A model generated the notes under the pieces. That model had not been told where the DNA came from and searched no databases. It saw only the letters and a list, made by a program, of their open reading frames with translations. Below are positions 24,836-32,845 of a DNA stretch of 64,000 bases, in pieces (within the stretch, counting starts at the first letter, position 1; each line of letters begins with the position of its first letter). The DNA is from Mycobacterium scrofulaceum (GTDB taxonomy: Bacteria; Actinomycetota; Actinomycetes; Mycobacteriales; Mycobacteriaceae), in contig NZ_MVIJ01000002.1 of NCBI RefSeq assembly GCF_002086735.1, positions 124,001-188,000 of the forward strand, written 5' to 3'. The translations under genes were made by a program, and so were the position numbers.

Positions 24836-25925
24836 GGCTATGCCTTTGGAGGGCAATGCAATTCACCACGGGGGCCGACGGACCGTCGCAATCGGCGTCG
24901 CCGTCGCCGCCGCCGTGTTCACGGCGGGTTTGCTGTGGGCGAAGTGGCTGCCCTACGCGGGGAAGGCCGCCACGGCCCATCGGACCCACCACTGGGCCGG
25001 ATCGAGCGTGCTCGCCGTGGGCGGCGTGCGCGCCGGGGATCGCCCCACCTGGCACGCGGCCGCGACGTTCTTCCATGCGTACGTGTCGTCGATCTGGCCG
25101 GCGCTGGTCGCGGCGCTGCTGATCAGCGCGTCGGTGCAGGCGCTGATCCCGCGACCGTGGCTGCCGCGCGCGTTGAACAGGCGCGGCCTGGTCTCGAGCG
25201 CGCTGGCCGGCGGGGCCGCCGGCATGCCCTCGATGATGTGCACCTGTTGCGCCGCCCCGGTTGCCGTCACCCTGCGCCGCAACGGCATCACGCCCGCGGC
25301 CGCGGTCGCCTACTGGCTGGGCAACCCGTTGCTCAACCCGGCCGTGCTGGTGTTCTTGTTCTTCGTCGCCCCCTGGCAATGGACCCTGACCCGGCTGCTG
25401 GTCGGCGTCGCGACGGTGCTCGGCGTCGCGGCGGCGGTGGGGCTGGTCTCCCGCGCCCCCGGCGCCGGGCCGAGGCCGCCGCGGGCCGTCCCGGCCGCCG
25501 GCGACGGCGCGGGCATCGGTGGGCCGCGCGGGTTCGTGCGGGCGCTGTTGTGGCTGGGTCTGTTCCTGCTGCCCGAGTACGCGGTCCTGGTGCTGCTGGT
25601 GGGGGCGCTGCGCGGGTGGTTGCTCACACTGGCGCAACCGGCGCACCACGGCCTGCTGTGGGCGCTGCTGCTCGTCGTGGTGGTCGCGATCGCCGGCACG
25701 CTGATGGTCATCCCGACAGCAGGGGAAATCCCCATCCTGCAGGGGCTGGCCCTGCTGGGCGCGTCGTCCGGCACGATCGGCGCGCTGCTGATCACCCTGC
25801 CGGCGGTGAGTGTCCCGGGGGCCGCGATGATCGCCCGCAGCTTCGGGTGGCGCGCCGTCGCCACCGCGACGGCCGCGGTGACGGCGGCGGGATTACTCGG
25901 TGCGGCGGTCCTCAGCCTGCTGTGA
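24834..25925 (+). CDS. YraQ/DUF318-type permease with CTCC motif
   Basis: About 363 residues with eight or more hydrophobic segments. MMCTCCAAPVAVTLRRNG in the second membrane block is the Cys-rich motif of this permease family (COG0701), often linked to metal or arsenic export or to thiol chemistry. GNPLLNPAVLVFLFFVAPW and IPTAGEIPILQGLALLGASS are further repeats. The start (24834 or 24840) has no clear ribosome site. The substrate is not readable. Confidence 0.8.
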   Translation: MAMPLEGNAIHHGGRRTVAIGVAVAAAVFTAGLLWAKWLPYAGKAATAHRTHHWAGSSVLAVGGVRAGDRPTWHAAATFFHAYVSSIWPALVAALLISASVQALIPRPWLPRALNRRGLVSSALAGGAAGMPSMMCTCCAAPVAVTLRRNGITPAAAVAYWLGNPLLNPAVLVFLFFVAPWQWTLTRLLVGVATVLGVAAAVGLVSRAPGAGPRPPRAVPAAGDGAGIGGPRGFVRALLWLGLFLLPEYAVLVLLVGALRGWLLTLAQPAHHGLLWALLLVVVVAIAGTLMVIPTAGEIPILQGLALLGASSGTIGALLITLPAVSVPGAAMIARSFGWRAVATATAAVTAAGLLGAAVLSLL

Positions 25926-25967
25926 GTTCAGCACCGGCGCGGGTGGTCCGCGGGTACCTTCACTGTC

Positions 25968-26780
25968 ATGCCGGGTAAGCGTGAGCGGGACGCCGGGGAC
26001 GCGGAAGCGCCGGGCGCCGATTCGCTTGCGCCGCAGTATCCGATCGAGTCGGTAGACAACGCGCTCAAGCTGCTGCTGTTGCTGGGCGAACGGCCCCAGA
26101 TCCGGTTGAGCGAGGCCACCCGCTACCTGGGCGTGGCGTCGTCCACCGCGCATCGGCTGCTGGCGATGCTGGCCTACCGCGGGTTCGTCCGGCAAGACCC
26201 GGTGTCGAAGGCCTACCTGCCCGGCCCGTCGCTGACCGGGGTGGCGTTCGCGATCTTCGGCCGCATCGACATCCAGCGCTCGGCGGCGCCGATCATGCGT
26301 GGCCTCGCCGAGCAGCTGCGCGAAACGATCCACGTCGGCATGCTGGACGGGGCCGGCGTCCGCTTCGTCGCCGCCGTCGAGGGCCCGGCCGCCGTCCGGG
26401 TGGCCTCCCGGTTGGGCCGCAGCATGCCGGCGCATTGCACCTCGACGGGCAAGGTCATGCTGGCCCAGCTGCCGGAGGCCGAGCTGCGTCAGCTGTTGCC
26501 GCACGAGCGGCTGGACCGCATCACCTCGTCCTCGATCGGCAGCCGGACCGAGCTGGAGGCCGAGCTGGCCGCCATTCGCGCGCGCGGGTACGCCGTCAAC
26601 CGCGAGGAGAGCGAGGAGGGCGTCGCCTCGGTCGCGGTGCTCATCCCGGCGCGGGCGCCTGGCCTGCGCCTCGCGCTCAACGCGGCCGCACCGCAAAGCC
26701 GGCTGGATGACGCCAGGTGCGCGACGGTTGCCGCCGCTCTTGGCAAGGCCGCCAAGGAGATTGGCGATCAGTTGGGCTGA
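25968..26780 (+). CDS. IclR-family transcriptional regulator
   Basis: 270 residues. Winged HTH in the first third (IESVDNALKLLLLLGERPQI, SEATRYLGVASSTAHRLLAM), then the IclR effector domain with HVGMLDGAGVRFVAAVEGPA and HCTSTGKVMLAQLP. IclR proteins usually control catabolic genes in response to small acids. No matching operon is adjacent; the aromatic operons begin 8 kb away, so a link is only possible. Confidence 0.9.
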   Translation: MPGKRERDAGDAEAPGADSLAPQYPIESVDNALKLLLLLGERPQIRLSEATRYLGVASSTAHRLLAMLAYRGFVRQDPVSKAYLPGPSLTGVAFAIFGRIDIQRSAAPIMRGLAEQLRETIHVGMLDGAGVRFVAAVEGPAAVRVASRLGRSMPAHCTSTGKVMLAQLPEAELRQLLPHERLDRITSSSIGSRTELEAELAAIRARGYAVNREESEEGVASVAVLIPARAPGLRLALNAAAPQSRLDDARCATVAAALGKAAKEIGDQLG

Positions 26781-26898
26781 GGCACCGCCCTGGCCGACGG
26801 CGGCGTCTAGGCCAGGTTCGGCGAGTGTGCGCCGGCCGTTAAAGCTTGTGCCGCAAGCGCGGTCGGCCTGTTGTCGCGGCGACGGGTGACGGCGGAAT

Positions 26899-26911
26899 TG
26901 AGTAGTCCTAC
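26899..26911. promoter_or_regulatory. TGAGTAGTCCTAC site upstream of the YiaA/B gene
   Basis: TGAGTAGTCCTAC lies 39 bases before the YiaA/B-type start. A near-identical TGAGTAGTACTAC (27241-27253) precedes the next gene. The TGAGTA half-site resembles the published MacR operator of Streptomyces (TGAGTACnnGTACTCA), and a MacS-type kinase/NarL-type regulator pair is encoded 2 kb downstream. Confidence 0.4.
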
Positions 26912-26949
26912 GGATTCGGCGAGCAGCTCGCTGCCGCAGGCTATTTGGC

Positions 26950-27243
26950 ATGACCGTTCCCAACAGCATGTCCAAAACCACAGCCGCGTTTTTCGTTCAG
27001 GCCGCTGTCGCCTTCGCGATCAGCTTCATGACCGCGCTGGGCGGTATCTACTTGCTTCCGCTCGACGCGTGGCAGCGGGCCTTCCTCGGCATCACCTTCC
27101 TGTTCTTGGTGTCGAGCGCGTTCACGCTGGCCAAGGTGATCCGCGACCAACAGGAGGCCGCGACGGTGCGGGTGCGCCTCGACGAAGCACGCATTGAAAG
27201 ACTGCTGGCCGACTATGACCCGCTCAACGCCGCCGCGAACTGA
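26950..27243 (+). CDS. YiaA/YiaB-type two-helix membrane protein
   Basis: 97 residues. Two hydrophobic helices (FFVQAAVAFAISFMTALGGI, RAFLGITFLFLVSSAFTLAK) then a charged tail (VRVRLDEARIERLLADYDP). This is the YiaAB helix-pair layout of unknown function. It is preceded and followed by the two TGAGTAGT sites, so it is probably a target of the same regulator. Confidence 0.75.
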   Translation: MTVPNSMSKTTAAFFVQAAVAFAISFMTALGGIYLLPLDAWQRAFLGITFLFLVSSAFTLAKVIRDQQEAATVRVRLDEARIERLLADYDPLNAAAN

Positions 27244-27253
27244 GTAGTACTAC
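27241..27253. promoter_or_regulatory. TGAGTAGTACTAC site upstream of the acyltransferase
   Basis: Contains the perfect palindrome GTAGTACTAC and begins on the stop codon of the YiaA/B gene, 150 bases before the acyltransferase start. It pairs with the site at 26899-26911. Confidence 0.4.
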
Positions 27254-27402
27254 CCGGGCGCAACGCGTAGAACTGCGCGGGCGCAGGCCGTGCGCGACCG
27301 GCGATGCTAAGTGCATGGCGTCCGAAATAGCACTTCCCCTGGGCAGCGCCGCCTAAATCCGTTTTCCCACAGTATTTTTCCGAAAGGTCCGGTGACATTC
27401 AC

Positions 27403-28719
27403 ATGGCAGTCCTCACGAGATTTCCCGACGTCGCCGAGGTGGCGGCGGCCACTCCGGCCGGCCGCGACCGCGCTCTCGACGTCATCCGCATCGCGTCGCT
27501 GATCGGTGTGGTGCTCGGCCACACCGTGATGGCCGCCAGCATCATCGAAAACCACGTTTTGATCTGGGACAACCTGCTGACCACCTCGGTGGTGTTCCAG
27601 GCCGCGACCTGGCTCCTGCAGATCATGCCGCTCTTCTTCTTCGCCGGCGCCGCGGCCTGCGCGTCTTCGTGGTCCGCCGGGACGAACTGGGGCGACTGGC
27701 TGATGAAACGCTGCGCCAGGCTGTTCCGGCCGGTGTTCTACTACCTTGCGTTCTGGGCGGTGGCGCTGACGGTGCTGTCGCTGGTCCTGCCGCAACACGT
27801 CTACGAGCCGGTGGCCGGCGTCAGCACGCAACTGCTGTGGTTCTTGGGCGCCTACGTGCTGGTGCTGGCCGCCATGCCCATGCTGTACCGCATCACCACC
27901 GCGGGCCGGCTGGCCCTCGGTGTGGCCGGCGTCTACGGGGCCATCGCGCTGGTCGACGCCGTCCGGCTGCATCACCCGGCCGCCATGCCCCTGGGCTACC
28001 TCAACCTGGCCGTTTGGCTCATCCCGGCCATGTTCGGCATCGCCTACCGCCGCCGGCTGCTGAGCCGGCGCGCCGCCCTGGCCGTCGCGGCCGTTCTGTT
28101 CGCCGTCGACGTTGCGCTGGTGCGCTGGGGCCCGTACCAGATCAGCATGGTCGGCACCGGCGATCACCAGCTGTCCAACACCAGCCCGCCCTCGTTGCTG
28201 CTGGCCGGGCACGCGATCATCCTGAGCGCCCTGGCGATCGCCGCCGCGCCGGCCATCGCACGCTGGGCCCGGCGACCGCGGGTGTGGTGGTGGACCGCGA
28301 TCGGGAACTCCGGGGCCATGACCCTGTACCTGTGGCACATGCCGGTGCTGCTGGGCGTGCATCTGGCCTTCGACTACCTCGGCTGCCCGCGCTACCCCGG
28401 CGCGCACGACTTCCTCGCCGTCAGCGTCGCGCAGCTGTTGGTCGTGATCGTCGCGTTGGCGGTGCTTTTCGTCGCGCTGCGGCCGCTGGAGAACAACCCG
28501 CTGTCGGGCTGGGACGGCGCCCCCGCGGTGACTGCCCGCGGCCGGGGAGCGGCCGTCGGCGCCCTGCTGTGCGTCGCGGGCGTGGCGATCCTCGCCGCCA
28601 TCAGGTGGGGTCTCAAGGACGAGGGCCTGGTGTGCATGGCCGTGATGGTGACCGCGTTGGTGGGCGCCCGCGTGCTGGCCGCCGCACAGGCCAAGCGCCT
28701 CGTCGGGGCCCTCGGGTAG
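27403..28719 (+). CDS. Acyltransferase-3 (OafA/YrhL-type) membrane protein
   Basis: 438 residues with about ten hydrophobic segments. RDRALDVIRIASLIGVVLGH is the N-terminal acyltransferase-3 motif (R-x-x-x-H region), followed by IMPLFFFAGAAACASSW. These enzymes O-acylate cell-wall sugars or lipids using acyl-CoA across the membrane. Its expression may depend on the TGAGTAGT site upstream. A strong bidirectional hairpin follows. Confidence 0.87.
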   Translation: MAVLTRFPDVAEVAAATPAGRDRALDVIRIASLIGVVLGHTVMAASIIENHVLIWDNLLTTSVVFQAATWLLQIMPLFFFAGAAACASSWSAGTNWGDWLMKRCARLFRPVFYYLAFWAVALTVLSLVLPQHVYEPVAGVSTQLLWFLGAYVLVLAAMPMLYRITTAGRLALGVAGVYGAIALVDAVRLHHPAAMPLGYLNLAVWLIPAMFGIAYRRRLLSRRAALAVAAVLFAVDVALVRWGPYQISMVGTGDHQLSNTSPPSLLLAGHAIILSALAIAAAPAIARWARRPRVWWWTAIGNSGAMTLYLWHMPVLLGVHLAFDYLGCPRYPGAHDFLAVSVAQLLVVIVALAVLFVALRPLENNPLSGWDGAPAVTARGRGAAVGALLCVAGVAILAAIRWGLKDEGLVCMAVMVTALVGARVLAAAQAKRLVGALG

Positions 28720-28732
28720 CCGCGGAATCCGT

Positions 28733-28770
28733 TGACCCGCGGGGCCCTCGGCTGGCCGCCCCGCGGGTCA
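28733..28770. terminator. Bidirectional hairpin between convergent genes
   Basis: Perfect 12-bp arms TGACCCGCGGGG (28733-28744) and CCCCGCGGGTCA (28759-28770) with a 14-base loop. The right arm includes the stop codon of the response regulator, so it can serve both the acyltransferase and the long minus-strand operon. Confidence 0.7.
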
Positions 28771-29430
28771 CGGCTCTTCGTCGAGGCCGTGCTCGATGGC
28801 GTAGCGCGCCAGCTCCACCCGGTTGGCGACCTGGAGTTTCCGAAAGGTCGCCTGCACATGGTTTTCCACCGTGCGGTGGCTGAGCGAGAGCCTCTGGGCG
28901 ATCTGCTTGGCGGACAGCCCCTTTGCCACGTGGCGCAGCACCTCTGTCTCGCGTTCGGTGAGGTTGGGCCGGCCGGGACCGTCGTCACGGTTCTGCGCGA
29001 TGCGCCGGTATTCACCCAACACCAGCCCCGCCAGGCTGGGGGTGAATACGGCGCGGCCCTCGGCCGTCGCCGTCACCGCTTGCGCCAGTTCGGATTTGGA
29101 GGCGCTCTTGACCAGATACCCGGTCGCGCCGGCCTTGACGGCTTCCAAGACGTCGTCGCGCTCGTCGGAGGCCGACAGCACCAGCACCCGCGACGAGGGG
29201 GAGACCGCGAGCACTCCCGCGGTCGCCTGCGCTCCGTCACCGTCGGGCAGCTGCATGTCCATCACCACCACGCCGGGTTTGACCACGGCCGCCCGCCGCC
29301 GCGCGGCGGCGACGCTGTCGGCGGTGGCGACCACGGCGAACCCGGCCTCGGCCAAGTCGCGCGCGACCGCGTCACGCCAGATGGGATGGTCGTCGACGAC
29401 CATCACGGTCGTGGGGGTCTCAGCGGCCAT
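28768..29430 (-). CDS. NarL/LuxR-type response regulator
   Basis: 220 residues from the ATG at 29430 (MAAETPTTVMVVDDHPIWRD). Receiver domain with acidic pair DDH, phospho-acceptor Asp in VVVMDMQLPD, Ser in VLVLSASDE and Lys in GYLVKSASK. C-terminal LuxR HTH: NLTERETEVLRHVAKGLSAK followed by QIAQRLSLSHRTVENHVQAT. The start overlaps the histidine kinase end by 11 bases, so it is the cognate partner. The TGAGTAGT sites near 27 kb are candidate targets. Confidence 0.92.
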   Translation of the reverse strand: MAAETPTTVMVVDDHPIWRDAVARDLAEAGFAVVATADSVAAARRRAAVVKPGVVVMDMQLPDGDGAQATAGVLAVSPSSRVLVLSASDERDDVLEAVKAGATGYLVKSASKSELAQAVTATAEGRAVFTPSLAGLVLGEYRRIAQNRDDGPGRPNLTERETEVLRHVAKGLSAKQIAQRLSLSHRTVENHVQATFRKLQVANRVELARYAIEHGLDEEP

Positions 29431-30580
29431 GGGCTGCCTCCCCGCGGGGGACGCGCAACTCCCACTCGGTGCCTTCGCCGGGTTCGCTGTGCAGTTGCGC
29501 GGTGCCGCCCAGCGACGCCAACCGCCCGACGATCGATTGCGAGATGCCCAGGCGCCCTTGGCCGGCCGCTTCGTCGAGCCGGCCGGCGGCGATACCCACA
29601 CCGTCGTCGCGGACGCTCACCACGACGGAATCGCCGAGGTCTTCCACCAGAACGAACGCGTGCGCGTCGGGCCCGGCGTGTGCGCCCACGTTGTCCAGGG
29701 CGTTGCCCACCGCCGCGTCGAGCTCGGTGCCCGCCCGGCGGCCCAGCGGCACCGGCGTCGCGGGGAGGCTGAGCGACACCCGGTCGGATTCCCGGCGGCG
29801 CAGCAGGACGCACAGGTCGACGGTGGCGCCGTCGGTGTCCGGGTCGACGTCCGTGCTGGCCAGCCACCGGCGCAGCGCACGTTCTTGCTCGCTGGCGAGG
29901 TCGGCGAGTTCGGCGGTGGCGCCACCGATTTCGTGACCCTTCTTGGCCACCAGCGCCAGCACCTGGATGGCCCCGTCGTGGACTTGGCGGGACAGGCGTT
30001 CCCGCTCCTGCGCGGCGGCCGTCAACCGGGCGGCCTGCTGCAGCTCGGCGTGGGCGCGCCGCGCGGTTTGCGCGGCCATGCCGATCGCCAGGCCGATCGC
30101 CAGCTCGATGATGACGGTGGCGTTGTGCCCCAGGTTGAGGGCGAGATAGTTCTTGACCGCGAAATTGGTGGCCATCACCACTAGGCCCGTGAGCATGCCG
30201 CCGGCCGGGCCGAACTGGATGGCCGCCGAGATCGTGGGGTTGCTGGCCCACAGCGTCGTCGGCCAGGTCTGGTTGTCGGCCGCCCACTGTGGGTTGGTGA
30301 CGATGGTGTTCGACGCCATGAGCAGGACGACGATCACGAGCTCGGCGAGCACCCACGCCGGCCGGCGGCCGAAGCCGCGCAGGTACGCGACCGCGCACGC
30401 CGCGCTCCAGCCGATGAGCACGGCGAACAGCGCCCAGCCCAGCGCGGGCCGGCGCAGATCCGGGTTGACGGCGATTTGGAACCCGGTGGCGTAGACGCAG
30501 CTCAGCAGCCGGAACACCTGCGCCGCACGCCATAACGGCGCGGTGGGATCAAGGCCGTTTTTCGCCATCGTGGTCAGCAT
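29420..30580 (-). CDS. MacS-type sensor histidine kinase
   Basis: 386 residues from the ATG at 30580, or 382 from 30568; neither has a good ribosome site. The N-terminus carries about five membrane helices (residues 15-165) of the DUF5931/MacS sensor type. The phospho-acceptor helix reads ERLSRQVHDGAIQVLALV, followed by N (AVGNALDNVGAH) and G boxes (VRDDGVGIA) of the HPK7-like class. It overlaps the aldolase end by about 20-30 bases, placing the two-component pair at the tail of the ring-hydroxylation operon. Confidence 0.88.
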   Translation of the reverse strand: MLTTMAKNGLDPTAPLWRAAQVFRLLSCVYATGFQIAVNPDLRRPALGWALFAVLIGWSAACAVAYLRGFGRRPAWVLAELVIVVLLMASNTIVTNPQWAADNQTWPTTLWASNPTISAAIQFGPAGGMLTGLVVMATNFAVKNYLALNLGHNATVIIELAIGLAIGMAAQTARRAHAELQQAARLTAAAQERERLSRQVHDGAIQVLALVAKKGHEIGGATAELADLASEQERALRRWLASTDVDPDTDGATVDLCVLLRRRESDRVSLSLPATPVPLGRRAGTELDAAVGNALDNVGAHAGPDAHAFVLVEDLGDSVVVSVRDDGVGIAAGRLDEAAGQGRLGISQSIVGRLASLGGTAQLHSEPGEGTEWELRVPRGEAAHGR

Positions 30581-31301
30581 AAATGTGGGGCAGCCGCGCC
30601 ACCTCGTGGCGCCAGGCGGCGTCCGCGGTGAACGCGGGCCCCAGGTCGGGCAGGTCGTCCCAGTCGGCGCCGTCGATCTCGCGCAGGGTCCCGCCGGCGG
30701 CCCGCACCCGCAGCGACATGCGGGCCAGCGCGTCGACGCTGATCGCCTGCAGCACCGCGTGCTGCACGGTGGCCGCCGCGCTGGTGATCCCGTGCCCGCG
30801 GCAGATCACCAACGGCCGCCCACGCATGGCCGCGACCATCTCCTTGCCCAGCGCCGGGGTGCGGATCAGCACCGCGCGCTCGTAGACGGGCACGCCGCCG
30901 CGCGCGAGCCACGCGCCGGGGATGTCGAACGCGCCGTAGATCGGCCGGATCGCGAGGCCGGCCAGGTCGGCGGCGACGACGGCGGGCGGGTGCAGATGGG
31001 CGACGGCGCGGTGCCGCGAATCGGCCAGCATGGTTTCGACGTGGATGGGCAGTTCGTTGGGCACGCGGTACCCGTCGAGTTCCCCCGCGGCGCCGGCGCC
31101 GCCGTCGAAGGTGATCAGCCGGATGTCGCCGGGCCGGGTGTAGGCCACCCCGGCGTCGGTGTCGCTGCGGCAGCGGATGAGCAGGCGCTCGTCGTCCACC
31201 CGCAGGCTCAGGTGACCGAGGATGCCGTCGACCAGGCCGCGGGCGGCGGCCACCCGGCAACCCTCGGCCACCAGCGCGCGCTGCTCGTCCAGGACCGTCA
31301 T
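30549..31301 (-). CDS. Class II aldolase/adducin-family protein
   Basis: 250 residues from an ATG overlapping the SDR stop (ATGA, 31298-31301). The metal site appears in AVAHLHPPAVVAADLAGL (HxH) and a late His in ICRGHGITSA; ILGHLSLRVDDERLLI is the N-terminal motif. Family members catalyse aldol cleavage or decarboxylation; in aromatic operons they can act on hydroxy-acid or ring-opened intermediates. The specific substrate is not readable. Confidence 0.85.
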   Translation of the reverse strand: MTVLDEQRALVAEGCRVAAARGLVDGILGHLSLRVDDERLLIRCRSDTDAGVAYTRPGDIRLITFDGGAGAAGELDGYRVPNELPIHVETMLADSRHRAVAHLHPPAVVAADLAGLAIRPIYGAFDIPGAWLARGGVPVYERAVLIRTPALGKEMVAAMRGRPLVICRGHGITSAAATVQHAVLQAISVDALARMSLRVRAAGGTLREIDGADWDDLPDLGPAFTADAAWRHEVARLPHIYADHDGEKRP

Positions 31302-32092
31302 CGCGGTGCGCCCAGCCCGAATCCGCCGTCGGGGCGGACGGTTTCGCCGGTGATGCCGCGGGCGCGGTCGGAGGCCAGGAACACGAAACTCCACGCGTGG
31401 TCCTCCCCGGAGAGCGCCACGTTGAGCGGGGAACGCGCGGCCACCTCCCGGGCCCGGTCGGGGGTGTCGTCCAGGCGGACACCGTCGAGGCCCAGGCTGG
31501 CCGGGCCGCGCAGGTCGGTGTTCAGCGTGCCGCCCGGGGCCACCCCGTTGACCCGGATGTGCGGCGCCAGCTCGTGGGCCAGGGCGGCCACCAGCCCGCG
31601 GACGGCGAACTTCGACGACACGTACAGCGCCCCGCCGCGCCCGGGATAGAACGACGACGCGGACCCGGTCAGCACGATCGAGGGCCCCGCCCCGGCGCGC
31701 AGCCGGGGGAGCGCCGCCTTGACCGACTGCAGGTGGCTCAGCACGTTGGCGCGAAACATCTCGTCGAACGCGTCCGGGAGGTCGCCGGCGTCGATGTCGC
31801 CGACGCCCCGGTAGAAGTCGAAGATTCCGACGCAGTTGACCAGCGTGTCCAGCCCGCCGTGCGCGTCGACCGCGGCGGCGACCGCTCGTTCGTTGGCGTC
31901 GTGGGTGATGGCGTCGCCCTCGACGACCGCGACGCCGGACAACTGCTCGCGCAGCCGGTCGCACTTCTCCGGATCACGTTCCAGCGCACATACTTTCGCG
32001 CCCTCGGCGAGAAACGCATCCAGCACCGCCCGGCCGATCCCCGAACCGGCGCCGACGACCAGGGCGCGCTTGCCCTCAAGCCAGCCGGTCAT
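31298..32092 (-). CDS. Cis-dihydrodiol dehydrogenase-like SDR
   Basis: 264 residues. NAD-binding GAGSGIG, NCVGIF, catalytic Ser in LTGSASSFYP, and YVSSKFAVRGL. The pattern GWLEGKRALVVGAGSGIGRA and the length fit BphB/HcaB-type 2,3-dihydrodiol dehydrogenases, which re-aromatise the cis-diol formed by the ring-hydroxylating dioxygenase two genes upstream. Overlaps the small upstream gene by 17 bases and the aldolase by 4. Confidence 0.85.
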   Translation of the reverse strand: MTGWLEGKRALVVGAGSGIGRAVLDAFLAEGAKVCALERDPEKCDRLREQLSGVAVVEGDAITHDANERAVAAAVDAHGGLDTLVNCVGIFDFYRGVGDIDAGDLPDAFDEMFRANVLSHLQSVKAALPRLRAGAGPSIVLTGSASSFYPGRGGALYVSSKFAVRGLVAALAHELAPHIRVNGVAPGGTLNTDLRGPASLGLDGVRLDDTPDRAREVAARSPLNVALSGEDHAWSFVFLASDRARGITGETVRPDGGFGLGAPR

Positions 32093-32330
32093 CGCCGCCC
32101 TCGGCTTTCCCGGGCAGTAGCGGCGCGCCGCACTTGCCGACCATGGTCGCCAGTGTGCGGGCGTTCTGCCACGTCAGCGCCTCCAATTCCAGCGCGTCGA
32201 GGCTGATCGACCGCCCGGTTCTGGGTGCGCTGATCAGCAGCCGCGACCCGTTGCGGGTGTCCATCCGCCGCACCTCGACTTCGGCGAATTCGTTGGCCAC
32301 CACGATGAGTTCGTCCATGCGTTCGTTCAC
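32076..32330 (-). CDS. 84-residue protein of unknown function in dioxygenase operon
   Basis: Starts at a GTG that overlaps the beta-subunit stop (GTGA, 32327-32330) and ends inside the SDR start. Sequence: MDELIVVANEFAEVEVRRMD, then RLLISAPRTGRSISLDALEL and LTWQNARTLATMVGKCGAP. It begins with strand-like and acidic stretches and ends with a helix. Not a ferredoxin (single Cys). Its double coupling shows it is a real operon member; it may be a small accessory subunit or stabiliser of the dioxygenase. Confidence 0.7.
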   Translation of the reverse strand: MNERMDELIVVANEFAEVEVRRMDTRNGSRLLISAPRTGRSISLDALELEALTWQNARTLATMVGKCGAPLLPGKAEGGDDRLA

Positions 32331-32845
32331 AGGAACACCGCCAAGTTCTGCATCCGCAGCACCGACTCGTCGACAAAGATGTTGCGCCGGGCCAGCTTCC
32401 AGCCATCGTCGCACCAGCGCAGCAGGTCCTCGCGACCGCACGACAGCACGGCGCTTTCGGTCACGTCGCCGCGGCTGCGGAACAGCAGCTCGGCCGACTC
32501 GACCAGCAGGTGTCCCGGGTTCTCGCCCTCGAAGGTGCGGACGTTGGTGATGAAGTGCCGCAGCCGCGACGGCGGATCCTCGGCCCAGGCGTGCTCGGTG
32601 CCCAGCCGCGCCACCCGCTGGCTCAGCGAGTACTTGTCCTCGTCGAAGTGCGCCATCCCCGGCGAGGTGTCGAATCCGGCGCCGCGCGCGGTGGTGACCC
32701 GCACCGGCATCACGTAGCGGACGTCGTCGGTCAGCGTCGCGAGCCACGCGTCGTACCGCTGGGCGTCCAGCAGGTAGGCCTCGTCCACCAGGAACTGGTG
32801 GGCCTGCAAGTGCCGAGAATCGTTGAACGCCAACGGCTTCCTCAT
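32327..32845 (-). CDS. Ring-hydroxylating dioxygenase, beta subunit
   Basis: 172 residues from the ATG at 32845 (MRKPLAFNDSRHLQAHQFLV). A cone-shaped SnoaL/NTF2-like fold: FLVDEAYLLDAQRYDAWLAT, ITNVRTFEGENPGHLLVESA and WKLARRNIFVDESVLRMQNL are beta-subunit hallmarks. It forms the alpha3-beta3 hexamer with the alpha subunit. Its ATG overlaps the alpha stop (ATGA). Confidence 0.92.
   Translation of the reverse strand: MRKPLAFNDSRHLQAHQFLVDEAYLLDAQRYDAWLATLTDDVRYVMPVRVTTARGAGFDTSPGMAHFDEDKYSLSQRVARLGTEHAWAEDPPSRLRHFITNVRTFEGENPGHLLVESAELLFRSRGDVTESAVLSCGREDLLRWCDDGWKLARRNIFVDESVLRMQNLAVFL

Noticed and set aside
28768..30580. The two-component pair as DosR/DosS
   Set aside because: The kinase has membrane helices of the MacS/DUF5931 type and no GAF haem domains, and it sits in the aromatic operon.
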